Assembly (NCBI GenBank): GCA_003342815.1
Contig: PTEX01000015.1
Location: 1,920,499-1,984,498, forward strand
Length of the DNA stretch: 64,000 bases
Direction: 5' to 3'
Source: Eudromia elegans
Lineage: Eukaryota; Chordata; Aves; Tinamiformes; Tinamidae
Position 1 is the stretch's first letter. The number at the start of each line of letters is the position of its first letter. Both the position numbers and the translations under genes were made by a program. Below are positions 26,030 through 36,520 of the stretch, in pieces. Below the pieces are notes generated by a model. It ran no database searches and had not been told where the DNA came from. It saw only the letters and a program-made list of their open reading frames with translations.

Positions 26030-26311
26030 AGGATCACAAAATCCTCAACAAAATGGTTGAGGTTGGAAGGGACGCCTAAAGATCATCTAGTCCAATCCTC
26101 CTGCTCTAGCAGGGACTTCTAAGGCATGTGGCACAGGGTGGCAGTCAGGCAAGTTTGGAAGATCTCCAGAGAAGGAGACTCCACAGCCTCTCTGGGTAGC
26201 CTGTTCCAGGGCTCTGTCACCCTCACAGGAAAGTTCTTCCTCATATGGATATGAAACTTCAGATGTTCCAACTTGTATCCAATACCCTTTGTCCTATCAC
26301 TGGCCACCATC
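26030..26311 (-). mobile_element. CR1 LINE 3' end (antisense, truncated)
   Basis: Read on the minus strand, the fragment encodes the end of the CR1 ORF2 protein: a SDRTKG word, then [20 protein letters not shown], then [10 protein letters not shown]. The short CR1 3' UTR follows, with the conserved end wording (plus strand: GGTTGAGGTTGGAAGGGAC, then CATCTAGTCCAATCC). The copy is cut at its 5' side at 26311, where a CR1 fragment of opposite orientation starts. It differs from the copy at 33510-33830 at roughly one base in ten and carries more changes away from the usual CR1 wording than that copy does. ORF2 in whole elements encodes an endonuclease and reverse transcriptase. Nothing catalytic remains here. 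Confidence 0.9.
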
Positions 26312-27440
26312 GATGTATCCAAAGGAGCTGAAGGAGTTGGCTGATATCATTGCAACTCTACTCAATTGTCTTTGAGAGGTCAAAATGATCAGAGAAGTTT
26401 CTTAATGTCTGGAAAAGGGCACCTCCATCTTCAAAAAGGGCAGTAAGGAAGATCTGGGGGACTACAGGCTGGTCAGCCTAACAGCAGTCTCCAGGAAGAT
26501 TAAGGAGCAAATCCTTCTGGAAAACATTTCCAGACATGTGATAGACAAAAATAGTATTAGAAGCAGCCAGCATGGATTTGCCAAAGGCAAATTATGCTAA
26601 ACAAACCAGATTGCCTTCATGATGAGAAAGCTCACTCTGTGGGCAAGTGAAGAAGAGTCAATGTATTTAATTTTACTTTTGCACAGCCTTCAACACCATC
26701 TGCCATAGTAACACTATAGTCAAACAAGTAGAGGATAATGTCAGTGGAAAATTGGCTGAATCTTTGGGGTCAAAGTGTTGTGGGCAGTAATATAAAGTCC
26801 ATCTGGCAAACAGTTTCTAGTAGAGCCTCTCAGGGTACTGATTCTAGTGCAAATACTGTTTAATGTCTTTATTAACAAGGAGGAAGATGAGATGGAGTGC
26901 ACTCTCAACAAGTTTACAGAAGATACTAGATTGGAAGGCAGTTCTACTACATATAAGAGCCTTGACAGACTGAGGAAATTAGCTTGCAAGAAGCTTATGA
27001 GAGTCAATAAAGGGAAATGCTGTCTCCTGCACCTGGGACCAAAAAGTTCCATGCAGCAGTACAGGCCACAGACTCACCAGACAGAAAGCAGCTCCACAGA
27101 AAAGGGTCCTGCTAGACAACAGTCTGAATATGAATCATCAGTAGTACAACCTTGCAGTGAAGATGGCCTCCTGAATATGGGGCTGTAGAAGGAAGAGTGT
27201 AAGCAGCAGATCAGAGAAAGTGATTTATCTGAAAGTGATTCTGCCGTCTTGGTCACCTGAGACACTGCATCTGGACTGCATACTTGTGTCCAGTTTTGGA
27301 CAGGTTTCCCAGAGAGGTTGTATCATTGGAGATATTCAAAACTTCACTCTACAGGTCCTGAGCAGCCTGGTGTATTTAGAGCCATTTCAAATGAACCGGA
27401 ATTGCTCCAGAAAGCCCTTCCATAAATTATTCTACAATTC
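26312..27440 (+). mobile_element. CR1 LINE reverse-transcriptase part to 3' end (sense)
   Basis: The start reads like CR1 ORF2 (AAGGAGCTGAAGGAGTTGGC, the Leu-Lys-Glu-Leu-Ala region before the reverse-transcriptase core). It continues with [20 protein letters not shown], then SQHGFAKGK. The polymerase box follows as KFTEDT at 26910-26927, where working CR1 elements have FADD, so the catalytic pair is damaged. A stop follows the SQHGFAKGK region. The LHLG word comes next, then ATCTGGACTGCATACTTGTG. About 27299 the sequence jumps to the C-terminal TTTCCCAGAGAGGTTGT region, so an internal piece is missing. The end is the CR1 3' UTR, fading at 27440 in ATTATTCTACAATTC. It is an inactive, moderately old fossil, head to head with the antisense fragment on its left. 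Confidence 0.9.
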
Positions 27441-30400
27441 AGCAGCTAACTGGCCTTAAGTGTCTATATGACAATATGTCCACTTGCCTGTATTTTACAG
27501 GATAACAACATAAACATTTTGTCTTCCTTTTTCCCCAAACAAGAGTTGTTTCTTTCATTCTCAGGGAAGGGAATGACCATCTCTTTTCCACTGTGCAAGA
27601 GCCAATGCAGCATCAGTTTGTGGTATGCTAAATCACAGTGTATAATGAAAAAAAAAAACTCCATAAAATCTGATGAAACTGTTTATGCAGGTAGCAATCT
27701 ATGGTTAACTGAAGGCTCTGGAAAGCAAAAGATTGACTTGAAACTCAGAGTATAAGGTATTTCTGCTGCCTGTCACTTTGTTCTTTTGACAAATTGAACT
27801 CAATATATCAGTGATGTAAATTAATTTGGCGAGGCATTTTTTTATGGTTATTTTGTAGTATTTCATTCTTTCACAACTGAAATTCACTGTGACTGAACAG
27901 CAACTGCTCTCAGGACTACATGACTTATTATAGTAAGATGGGCATAGCAAACACTGGTCTCATCCTATAAATGCTTTTATGTGCATAAAGATCACTGTCA
28001 CAACAAAATGTCTCTTTCTCCTTAGTATAATTTTTGAACATAAATTATACAGTAAAATAAATAACTTTCAACAGAAACATCAAAATGTGACAACTGGCTA
28101 CACAACCAGACATGTTTCTATTTAACATATCTGATGTAAGGAAGCTATTAATTTTCTAAATGCATGGCCAAACTTCTTCTTAACACCTGACATAGCATTT
28201 TTTCTAGGGTAATGAAAGCCTGACAGCTGCAATTTTCTAGAAATATGGATCAGCTTTGCACTATTGCTATTGGAAAAGTTTTCTCTTCCATAAGCTTCTG
28301 TAATGTTTTTTAAAAATGACTTGCTTCTGATCTTTCAGATCTAGAATTCTTCTTTTTCTGCTCCAGCTACAATTTATCTTTTTGGGCATGTATAAAGACT
28401 ACACATAGCATAGCGAAGCATTCAAAAAACAAACATATATTCTTCCAAATATTCTATCTGCCACTGCTTTTAAAATGATTTAAAAAATCCTTTCAGATAC
28501 ACATTATAATTAAGATTAGAGTCAAAATCATTCTGAGTCTTGACTAAAGCTTCATTTAAAAACACCCAAATTATATTGTCATTGAAGAACATTGTAGTGA
28601 AAGTAGCTGCCTTTTCCCTCTGAGAACGAGACACTCTGGTGCCTTTACACTGTCTGGTGACAGAAACTAAATATATTATCCACATTCTCCATGACATTCC
28701 ATTTTGAACTTAACATGCCTGTAGTTATAGTACAAGTGAATGGGCAGCTGCCATTAGGAAGACATTTAATATTTGAAATGTAGATTAATAGAGGAACCAT
28801 AGCTAAATATAAAATAAATATACAAAATATGTGTCAAACAATTTTATGTTTAGTTTTAAAATAATTATGCTTAAAAGTGCATAGTTTAAAAGTATCAAGC
28901 TACTAAACAGTAGATTCTTGTACTACTACTAAAATTGCATCACATAACTCTCTGTTCATACAGTTCCTTTTATGCATGCACAAGCATTGAAAAAGTGTCC
29001 TTAAATATGTACTCAGTATTTAATAATGTCAAAGACTGCTATAGAAGCCAATTGTTCTAAAAATTAAATGGCTCAAAATCCACATATTTCACGATAAAAT
29101 GTGTGTGCACTTACTACGGGCAAGAAACCATACACAGGAATATGCTTCATGAGAAATTATTACATTTCCAGAGTAGAACAGAAAAGTCTGGATCAAATTC
29201 ATGGTTTTGGCTGTGTACACATAACTCCCACTCAGCAGGGGCAGATTATAGTGTTCAAATCTAGGCTCTGCATCTTAATCACTGAGAAAGCATAGAGTCA
29301 GTCCACAGATGTTTTGGATCTGCCCAGTGGACTATAGTTGCTATGGGTCTCTACACAGAGACATTCACAGGAGCAGTATTTTGTCTTTTATAAAAGCTTT
29401 GAACACTTCAGCTTTTATATTTGGCACTTTCTCACACAGTTTTCAAAAGAAAACATTAAATACTGTAAAACAGTGCTTACTGCACCTAAATACAAGTTCA
29501 TTACAACTAATTCAAATGATTTAGACTAATATGGCAAGAATCAAAGCACTTCTCTCACGTTTCAGATAAAGAAAAGATAGAGCCAGACTACATGGCATTG
29601 CTACAGTTATGAAAGGAGTTTACAGGACTCCAAAGCCACAGATAGGAGTCAGAGAGCCCAAATTTCAGGTTATTGTCTCTCAAAGACACAACCTTCCTTG
29701 TCGTGTAACCATTACATCCAACAGTGAGCAATCCTCCAGAAAGACACGGTTGAATTGTACAAGAGTATCTCAAAGCAGAAGAAGTTGAATTCTTCCTCAC
29801 TGAAGTCTTAGATCTTTTAAAAGTGTCAACAGAAGAGTCATGAAATTTCTAATGAAAGTTTGAGCGCACTGGGTTAGCATGAAGATTTTTAATTTAACAC
29901 ATTGAGTGTTACAGCCAATTAGACTGCCCCTTCAGTTTTTACAGATTTGGAGCGGTTAAAAATAATAAAGCCTTAAAACTTCTTTGTGAGTGTTAAACTG
30001 AAAGTCTGTTGAAACAAGATAATCCCCAATTCAGAAGCCCAGCACCTGCACTCTCCATTGTAAGCCAGTTTGTGTTTCTAATTGTACTTGCTTAGCATGC
30101 CTCTAAGAGCTTCAATAGCTCTACTAATACCACTGTCACACACTTAATCACAGTCATGTTTGTTTTTGTTGGCAGACCTACACAAGTCCTACATAACACT
30201 TTTTAGCACTTAATTCATTCAAACCTTATTTTTATACCTACAAATGACTTGCAGAAAACAAAAGTTAAATTGCAAAATCCATCAGGTTTGTCAGCACCAC
30301 TTGACAATTCAAAGTAACTCTTACACTTCTTCAGTGGGGCTCAAGACTTACAGGTAGAATAATGAAAACCTCTGAACTGGTATCTGATAAGGATTTTGAG

Positions 30401-31325
30401 TTAAAGATAGTTAACCATAACTATCCTGTATTTAGAACTAAGAAGAAAAATAACTAAGACAAGAATTCTGTGGCAGTAAATCTCTTCTTTAGCAGAGGAC
30501 ACAGCAAAGGTCCAACATCCTCCCTAGGTAACAGCAGTAACAACTACATAAAGTTTATTCTCTAAGGAGTCAGTTTGACATGAACTATTCACAACTGCTC
30601 ACTAAAATCAGGAAGGGCATGAGATCTATTTCTAGCAGTTGTGTCTAATGCCTAGTAACAGCATACTGTTTAGAAGGAAAAAAATGTTTACCTACCTAGC
30701 CATTAGCGAGGAGAAAAGAGGGCAGCAGAACACATCAGTTGTTGAATGAGTGTAGAAAAAATATTATCACAAGAATATTGGCCTTTAAACAAAAGCAGCA
30801 GAGATTCGCAGGTTATTATTAGCACAAGCTGACAAGGGATGGGAGGAGAGCCAAAGGTGCACCATTGCTTAAAGAGATGACTTGGGATGACATAACAAGC
30901 ATTGCTGTAAATCAGGCATTAGATTGAAGTAAGCAATAGTCATCAAGCTAAGCACCAAAGGAGGGGTATATTTAATACCTCCCAAAGTCATTCTGGGAAA
31001 CTGTTTAACACACAGTTTTAACTTCATAACAAGTCATACAAGTCTTGAGAGCTCACAGGCACAAATAGTTTTTAAGACATAATTGCTATGCTCCTTACTC
31101 ACGTGTCAAGCCTCAACTGATAAAAAGCAATGTTGTGCTGGGGAATGTGAAAACAAAGAATAAAAGCCTAGAAACTAGGAAGAGAAAGTGATATTTTTCA
31201 TCCGGAGATTAAAGGAGAGAGCAGAAGACTCGTTTCTCTTTCTTCCAAACTTGTTTGTCTCTGTTAGATTTTAGTCCTTTTCCACTCCATTACACAGAAC
31301 AGTGGAGTTCCCCCTTTAGCACAGG
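27441..31325. other. AT-rich non-coding DNA between CR1 fragments
   Basis: Nearly 4 kb with no supported gene, RNA gene or recognised repeat. Open frames are at most about 95 codons and have no domain. It could be intronic or intergenic. Confidence 0.55.
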
Positions 31326-31670
31326 ATGGTTGACCTCTGGAGTTGATCTACTCCAAGCCCACTACTCAGGTAGGGTCACCTAGGGAGCATGTTGCCCAGA
31401 ATTGTTGTACAGTCCCTTAATCATCTTAGTCACCCTTCACTGCATTTGCTCCAGTATCTCCAAATCTCTCTTTTATCAGGGAGCCCAGAACTGGATACAG
31501 TACTGTAGATGTGGCCTCACCAGGGCGATGAAAAAGGGGAAGGATCCCTTCGCTCTGCCTGTTGGCAATGCTCTTCCTAATGTGAACCAGGATACCACTG
31601 GCCTTCTTGGCCACAAGGGCACATTAGTGGTTCACGATCAAGATTGCGCAACTTTTCACTTGCTTTCCAC
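31326..31670 (-). mobile_element. CR1 LINE fragment (antisense, internally deleted)
   Basis: Plus-strand wording is that of CR1 read backwards: GGTTGACCTCTGGAG, then AGGTAGGGTCACCTAGGGAG and TTGCCCAG (the 3' UTR and the end of ORF2). After a jump near 31400 come ATCATCTTAGTCACCC, GGGAGCCCAGAACTGGATAC, GATGTGGCCTCACCAGGG and TTGGCCACAAGGGCACATTA. In sense these encode the Val-Arg-Pro-His-Leu-Glu-Tyr-Cys and Ala-Lys-Lys-Ala region near the C-terminus of ORF2. The piece between the two parts is missing. The upper edge is approximate. It is an inactive fossil. Confidence 0.88.
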
Positions 31671-32348
31671 CCCTGCTCTATCATATCTGAATGCCATGAT
31701 ATACAGATAACAGCTGTAAAATATAGAAGAACGTATGTATTCTGTACAAGAGACTTCTTTAAAGCACATGGATCTGAAGGACTAAGAGGCCTAGAGAGCC
31801 AGAAGAGTTATGAGGATCTTTCTCAGGCTGCAGTAACAAGCAGTCATTATACCTTGCCACTCCTGGAGAAATCCTGAGGAGTCATTCCATTGTCTCACAG
31901 CAACACTCCCCCATAGAGACTGTCTAAACCTTTAATACAGAAGAGGAATATTGAAGGATAATATGTCACTTTCACTTTAATAACACCGCTTATTTGCAGT
32001 ATATTACATTTAGATATCGTAGAAACATTTCATGGGGAGAATCATGAGGGCAATAATTTTTTGTGGTGTTAATATAACCCAAATGTCACTGGATTATCTT
32101 TTCCATAGAAAAAGACTAGGAAGCGGCTGAAATAACTGCTTGTGTTTAATCTTCAATTCTTGAAAAACAAAGAAAACACTCATAAAAGTAAAGAAAACAC
32201 AATTAAAATAAAAACATAGCTTCTGTGTCTCCTGCTCACTTTTAATTGTGACCTGGTTATTTGCAGGTGAGCTCAGCTCAAGATCTTTTTAGTCACACTG
32301 AACCTAGCAAAATGTGCTAGCACCTAGCAGAGTGAGGCTTTCTTTTAG

Positions 32349-32484
32349 TAGATTTGCCAGTCAAAGAGTGACAGCTGAGTTGCTAAAGAAACCATGTTGG
32401 TCACTTATGACAGACTCTGAGCGGAAGACAACAGAGATGATGGAAATGAGAAATAAAGTGGAGGAAGGAAAGACAGTGCTCAAG
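32349..32484 (+). other. weak internal-exon candidate, unknown
   Basis: The stretch is preceded by the pyrimidine-rich acceptor-like CTTTCTTTTAG and followed by the donor-like AAG/GTAAGA. One of its frames is open throughout, giving 45 residues that are Lys/Glu/Met-rich towards the end (EMMEMRNKVEEGKTVLK). I recognise no protein. Splice-like sequences of this quality occur by chance every few kilobases, so this is noted only because frame and both sites agree. It might equally be part of a non-coding transcript or nothing. Confidence 0.15.
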
Positions 32485-32504
32485 GTAAGAGCAGAATTTA
32501 TACC

Positions 32505-32527
32505 AAAAAAAAAAAAAAAAAAAAAAA
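32505..32527. repeat. poly(A) tract, 23 bases
   Basis: The longest A homopolymer of the window. It starts 20 bases after the donor-like GTAAGA. A polyadenylated retrocopy is the first thought, but I find no recognisable gene before it and no well-placed AATAAA. Confidence 0.85.
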
Positions 32528-33353
32528 GGTTGATATAATGATGCAGATCTGCCCTAGAAAGACCCTTCCAAGCTCCAGAATTTCACCAGTGACAATGCAG
32601 GACACTGAGGGAACAGAAGTCAGGATGGATGAACTACCAATCCATGGTGATGGTTCTAGACAATGTCAACGGTTGAGGCTCATGATTTTCGTCTCTAACC
32701 AGGTGCATTCAATGCATTCTGAATTTTAGAGATTCTGAAAAGCAGAGATGAATGCAATAGTCCATCTTATTATTATTATCTCAAGTAGCAAGGTGTGATT
32801 TCTGGCATTTTGGTTTTGATCTATGATTCTCTCTTTCCATTTTACTGTTATTGAGCATGTTCTTGACTCAAACTTCTTTATCTTGGCTCACTCAGTCTTT
32901 TTGTTCTTCTCTTCTGCCAAACAGATTCTCATAGCAGATTTAATGTGATTTATATTCCCTTAGACAAACTCAGAGTTCAGGCCTGAGGATCAATAGATGT
33001 CATTGGCTAGTGATATTTAACAATAGGAATAAAGCCCTGGATTAGGGCCAAATCTTCAATTAGTGCATTGGCCCAGCCAAGAGAAAAGAAAAAAAAGTCA
33101 CTAGCTAACTTACAAAGGATATTGATTCTATTAATTTTCAATAAAAAAATGAATAGAATATATTTTCAGAAGACTAAATTAAGTAATTCAGCTCTAAGAA
33201 GACACTTTCAGAGCAGGAAGGCTCACGGCTGTAATATTTACTCTTCCACCATGTCTTCCAACAAACAAAATCTGCCTGTTCTTCTAGCCATAGCCTGTTT
33301 TTCTGTTTCCTTCTCTATGCTACCTACAGGAATGAAGCTCTGATCTTTTTCTA

Positions 33354-33446
33354 TTTCCCTGGTAATGTTTGCCCTCAAGCCTCCCAGGATGCTAACCAAG
33401 CAGTAGAGTTTGTGGGACTAAAATATTACCCCCCATTACAGGAAGA
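33354..33446. repeat. 93-bp dispersed block, copy B
   Basis: It aligns without gaps to 25902-25994 with three differences. Between this block and the CR1 tail, copy B has about 27 bases (33447-33474) that copy A lacks. After them the shared sequence resumes (TGCACATAG, then CACTGGACCAGATGAGATC). Confidence 0.8.
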
Positions 33447-33509
33447 ACAAATTTGAGCGCACAAAAAAGTTGGGTGCACATAGATGCACTGGACCAGATG
33501 AGATCAAAG

Positions 33510-33830
33510 AATCACAAAATCACAGAATGGTTGAGGTTGGAAGGGACCTCTAAAGATCATCCAGTCCAACCCCCCCCGCTCCAGCAGGGACACCCAGAGC
33601 ACGGGGCACAGGGTGGCATCCAGGCGGGTTTGGAAGATCTCCAGAGAAGGAGACTCCACAACCTCTCTGGGCAGCCTGTTCCAGGGCTCTGTCACCCTCA
33701 CAGGAAAGAAGTTCCTCCTCACATGGAGATGGAACTGCCTGGGTTTCAACTTGTACCAGTTACCCCTTGTCCTATCACTGGCCACCACCATGAAGAGTTT
33801 GGCCCCATCCTCCCTACATTCTCCTCTTCT
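33510..33830 (-). mobile_element. CR1 LINE 3' end (antisense)
   Basis: On the minus strand it encodes VASDRTRG, then [18 protein letters not shown], then [13 protein letters not shown], which is the CR1 ORF2 C-terminus. A 3' UTR with a run of C opposite the usual GGGGGG and an AATCACAG-like octamer tail (33507-33525) follows. It is closer to the usual CR1 wording than the 26-kb copy and extends further on the 5' side (GAAGAGTTTGGCCCCATCC) before similarity is lost near 33830. It is 5'-truncated, as most CR1 copies are, and inactive. Confidence 0.92.
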
Positions 33831-35959
33831 AACCATTTTTCTTAGATCGAAACTTTCCACAATTTTCATAGAACTGACAAGATGAGGAAAAAGCTTTTGA
33901 GGAAACACTTGTAACAAAAATACTGGCAAGAGGAGAAGTATTTAGAGCTAGAGCTTCTATCACTCTTACTATTCTATTAAACAAGCAAACCAAAATGGAG
34001 CTTAAATCCCTACAACAGTAGGGATCCTACAACAAAATCACTAGGCAATGGGATAAAGGGGTGGAATTTTATCTTCCAGACTTTCCACTGTTTCCAGTGT
34101 TTCCAGTTTCTGGCTTTCTGGTCAAAACTATTGATCTAAATTCAACACAAATTCATAAAGAGTTTCAGTTTCAAAACTATTCTCTTATTCTTTTCAAACT
34201 GAGTAAGTAAGGAAGGTCCTGGGTGATTTTGCATGTAAAATAAAGTCTATTTTATCCCCTCTTATTCTATCATTTTGGTCTCAAAGACAGAACCTTTTTT
34301 TTCCCTGCAAGCGAAGCAAAACTCTTTATACTGCCACTGCTACACCAACGCTTCTGCTCAGGTGCAACTAGCTCTGCTACACAGCTCATGCATTAAATGT
34401 GGCACAACTCATGTGAAAACATCAAATTTCATTCTCAGCTGGAGAAGGGATCCCCTCAGTGACAGTTGTGCAGCTTACCTGGTCAAACAAGGGTTTCTAA
34501 CAGTCAGAAGAAGAAGCGTTTCTCTGACACTACTGCGGTACTGTCACATTTGCAAGGATTACAAAACCTCCCACTGTAAAATTTACCTGTGGGATAGCAA
34601 ATTCTTTTGTAAGACATTGGCACAAAGTGTCACATATTGTCACAGAATGCTCTGTCTCATGTACTTCTGAAAAGCAAAAAGAAAAACAAAAAACTGAAAT
34701 CTCACACAGATAAAGTAGATCCATTATGAGGATCTGATGTCTCAAATAATAAAATACAGTCTGCTTGTTTGGTAGCTTGATTTCAGTGATTATTTATGCT
34801 GTAAGGAAAGAATCTCAAAAATACTATCTATGTACCATCTACCTACAGTTTTGTGATCTAATTCTTCCTGCTGTAGTTTTGAGAGTTTATTTTCACCAAA
34901 TAAGCAGATAGATGAAATTCAAGAACTATTCATCCTAGATTTTGAAAAGCACTTTGTGGATGTTGTAATATCTTTATTTGTTGTTTTTTTAGCTTTCAGA
35001 GAGATGGAGAGATCCCGTCGCCTGCGTGGCCTCTCTTTCTGTCGGGGAACAGCTCACAGTGGTGCCTTATCAGCATTCACGTCTACAAGAATGAAGTGTC
35101 AGACCTCGCAGTGCCTTAGGAGGGGGCGTGTGGCCAGGGGTGAGATACTGATGAACCCTGCCCTACCTTATACTGATGCAATTATGGCTGCTGTACTGCT
35201 ACAGGAATCACATCACCATAATCCTCCAAAAAAGGACCTAGACTTTACTCTTGTTTGGGTAAGCCTGTTTGGGAGATGGCTTTCTGGAGGACACCACAAA
35301 ACAGCAAAGAGATTTAGACCAACTGTTACAAAAGTAGGGCTCTGAATATTGGGGACTCCTCTTGCCTGAGACCCAGGAAGAGTTAATAACCAAATCTTAT
35401 AACCATTACCATTAATATTTTTTTTTAATTTACTAAGAAATAAGAAGGGGTTCCAAAGTTACAAGCAGGCATTCAGTTATGCTAGCAGACACACTCAAGT
35501 ACAGAGTTCCTTGGAAGACTGTTTGTGCTTCTTACTGATGTCTCTTAAAAGTCAAGATGCAACTCAACCTCCATGTTCTCTGTTTTCTTGTTTTTAAATA
35601 TAGGACATATGATCTGTAGATCTCATTAAACTAAGGATCTTTATAAACAAAATAATGAGCAATACTTGTAAGTGATGAATGATCTACTATAATGCATCCA
35701 CCCTGCTCTGCAGAGGCAACAGCAAGGATATAAAAAGAGCAATTAAATAGCAGGTTAAAAGACTGATAAAATAAAAAGATACTGGGAGCAATTCTAGTGC
35801 CTGAACAAGGCATCCGGTGCCCTTTTCATGACATCTGCACAGGACTCCCTGGTCTGAATGGAGAAACAAAAGTTTCAGTCTTTTGGGATCAAGGCCTGAA
35901 GATTAAGCTCCATGCACTACAACACTGTAGCTAAATATCTGAAACACAAACTGGAAAAG
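33831..35959. other. non-coding DNA, no supported gene
   Basis: No repeat or RNA gene recognised. A plus-strand frame of 129 codons (34956-35345) covers a slightly GC-richer part and ends in a word like a splice donor (TTGGGTAAG near 35260), but its peptide has no domain and the flanks show no gene structure. The frame of 131 codons at 34275-34670 likewise matches nothing I know. Confidence 0.5.
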
Positions 35960-36520
35960 GGCTTAAATTCTGTAAGTTAAATGCAAAACCAAGATAAAGC
36001 AGGAAAAAAAAAGAACTAAAAGAATTTTTGCTATCTCACAGGCTAATATTAAATCTGTGGAAAACATGTGAAAAAACAGTATCTGCCTGTGGCGTTGAAG
36101 CTATGCACTGTCAAGACTGGGCCATTTTAGAAAAGCTAAATGAATCATTTGCATGACTCACTATGCAGAAAGTTAAGGAGATTCTTGACTGGTCTAAATC
36201 AGAGGAATCTTTGGAGAAGATGATTGGTAAAATGGAAAACAAAAACACCCAGAGCAAGGGGTTTTCACTTGACACTTCTAAAGAATGGAAGAAGGATCAA
36301 ATTGGCTGTGATAATAAATAAGAGAATTGGGAATGGGAATACGATGTAATGGGCAAGAGAAAGTTTGACTTTGTAAAGATAACCCACAGATTAGTAGCAT
36401 TTCTGTAAGGAGTTAATGATTATTTGCTTAAGGATGATTTGGTCACTGCAGTATATTTAGGGTTCTGAAAAGCTTTTACAAGCAAAAAACTCTTAAAAAA
36501 AAAGTTCTTACTCTACATAT
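35960..36520 (+). mobile_element. very old CR1/L3-type LINE fragment (sense)
   Basis: Words in the order of a turtle- or crocodile-type CR1 ORF2 are seen. First comes an AAAGCAGGAAAAAAAAAGAA tract. GAAAAGCTAAATGAATCATT then TGCAT follow (the Glu-Lys-Leu-Asn-Glu-Phe-Phe-Ala stretch in working elements), then GTTAAGGAGATTCTTGAC. After a less clear middle come GGAGTTAATGATTATTTG, GATGATTTGGTCACTGCAGT, TTCTGAAAAGCTTTTACAAG and AAACTCTTAAA (the Phe-Gln-Lys-Ala-Phe-Asp region and following). Many indels and stops make this a decayed fossil, clearly older than the 26-33 kb copies. The edges are approximate and the subfamily is from memory. Confidence 0.65.

Larger units (their letters stand above)
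31671..33353. other. non-coding DNA, one weak exon candidate
   Basis: No confident gene. A 136-bp stretch framed by splice-site-like sequences (32349-32484) and a 23-base A run are listed separately. The remainder shows frequent stops and no recognised repeat. Confidence 0.5.

Noticed and set aside
33453-33929. Open frames of 90-141 codons on both strands
   Set aside because: The minus-strand frame is the CR1 ORF2 C-terminus plus chance sequence, and the plus-strand frames are its shadows. No host gene.
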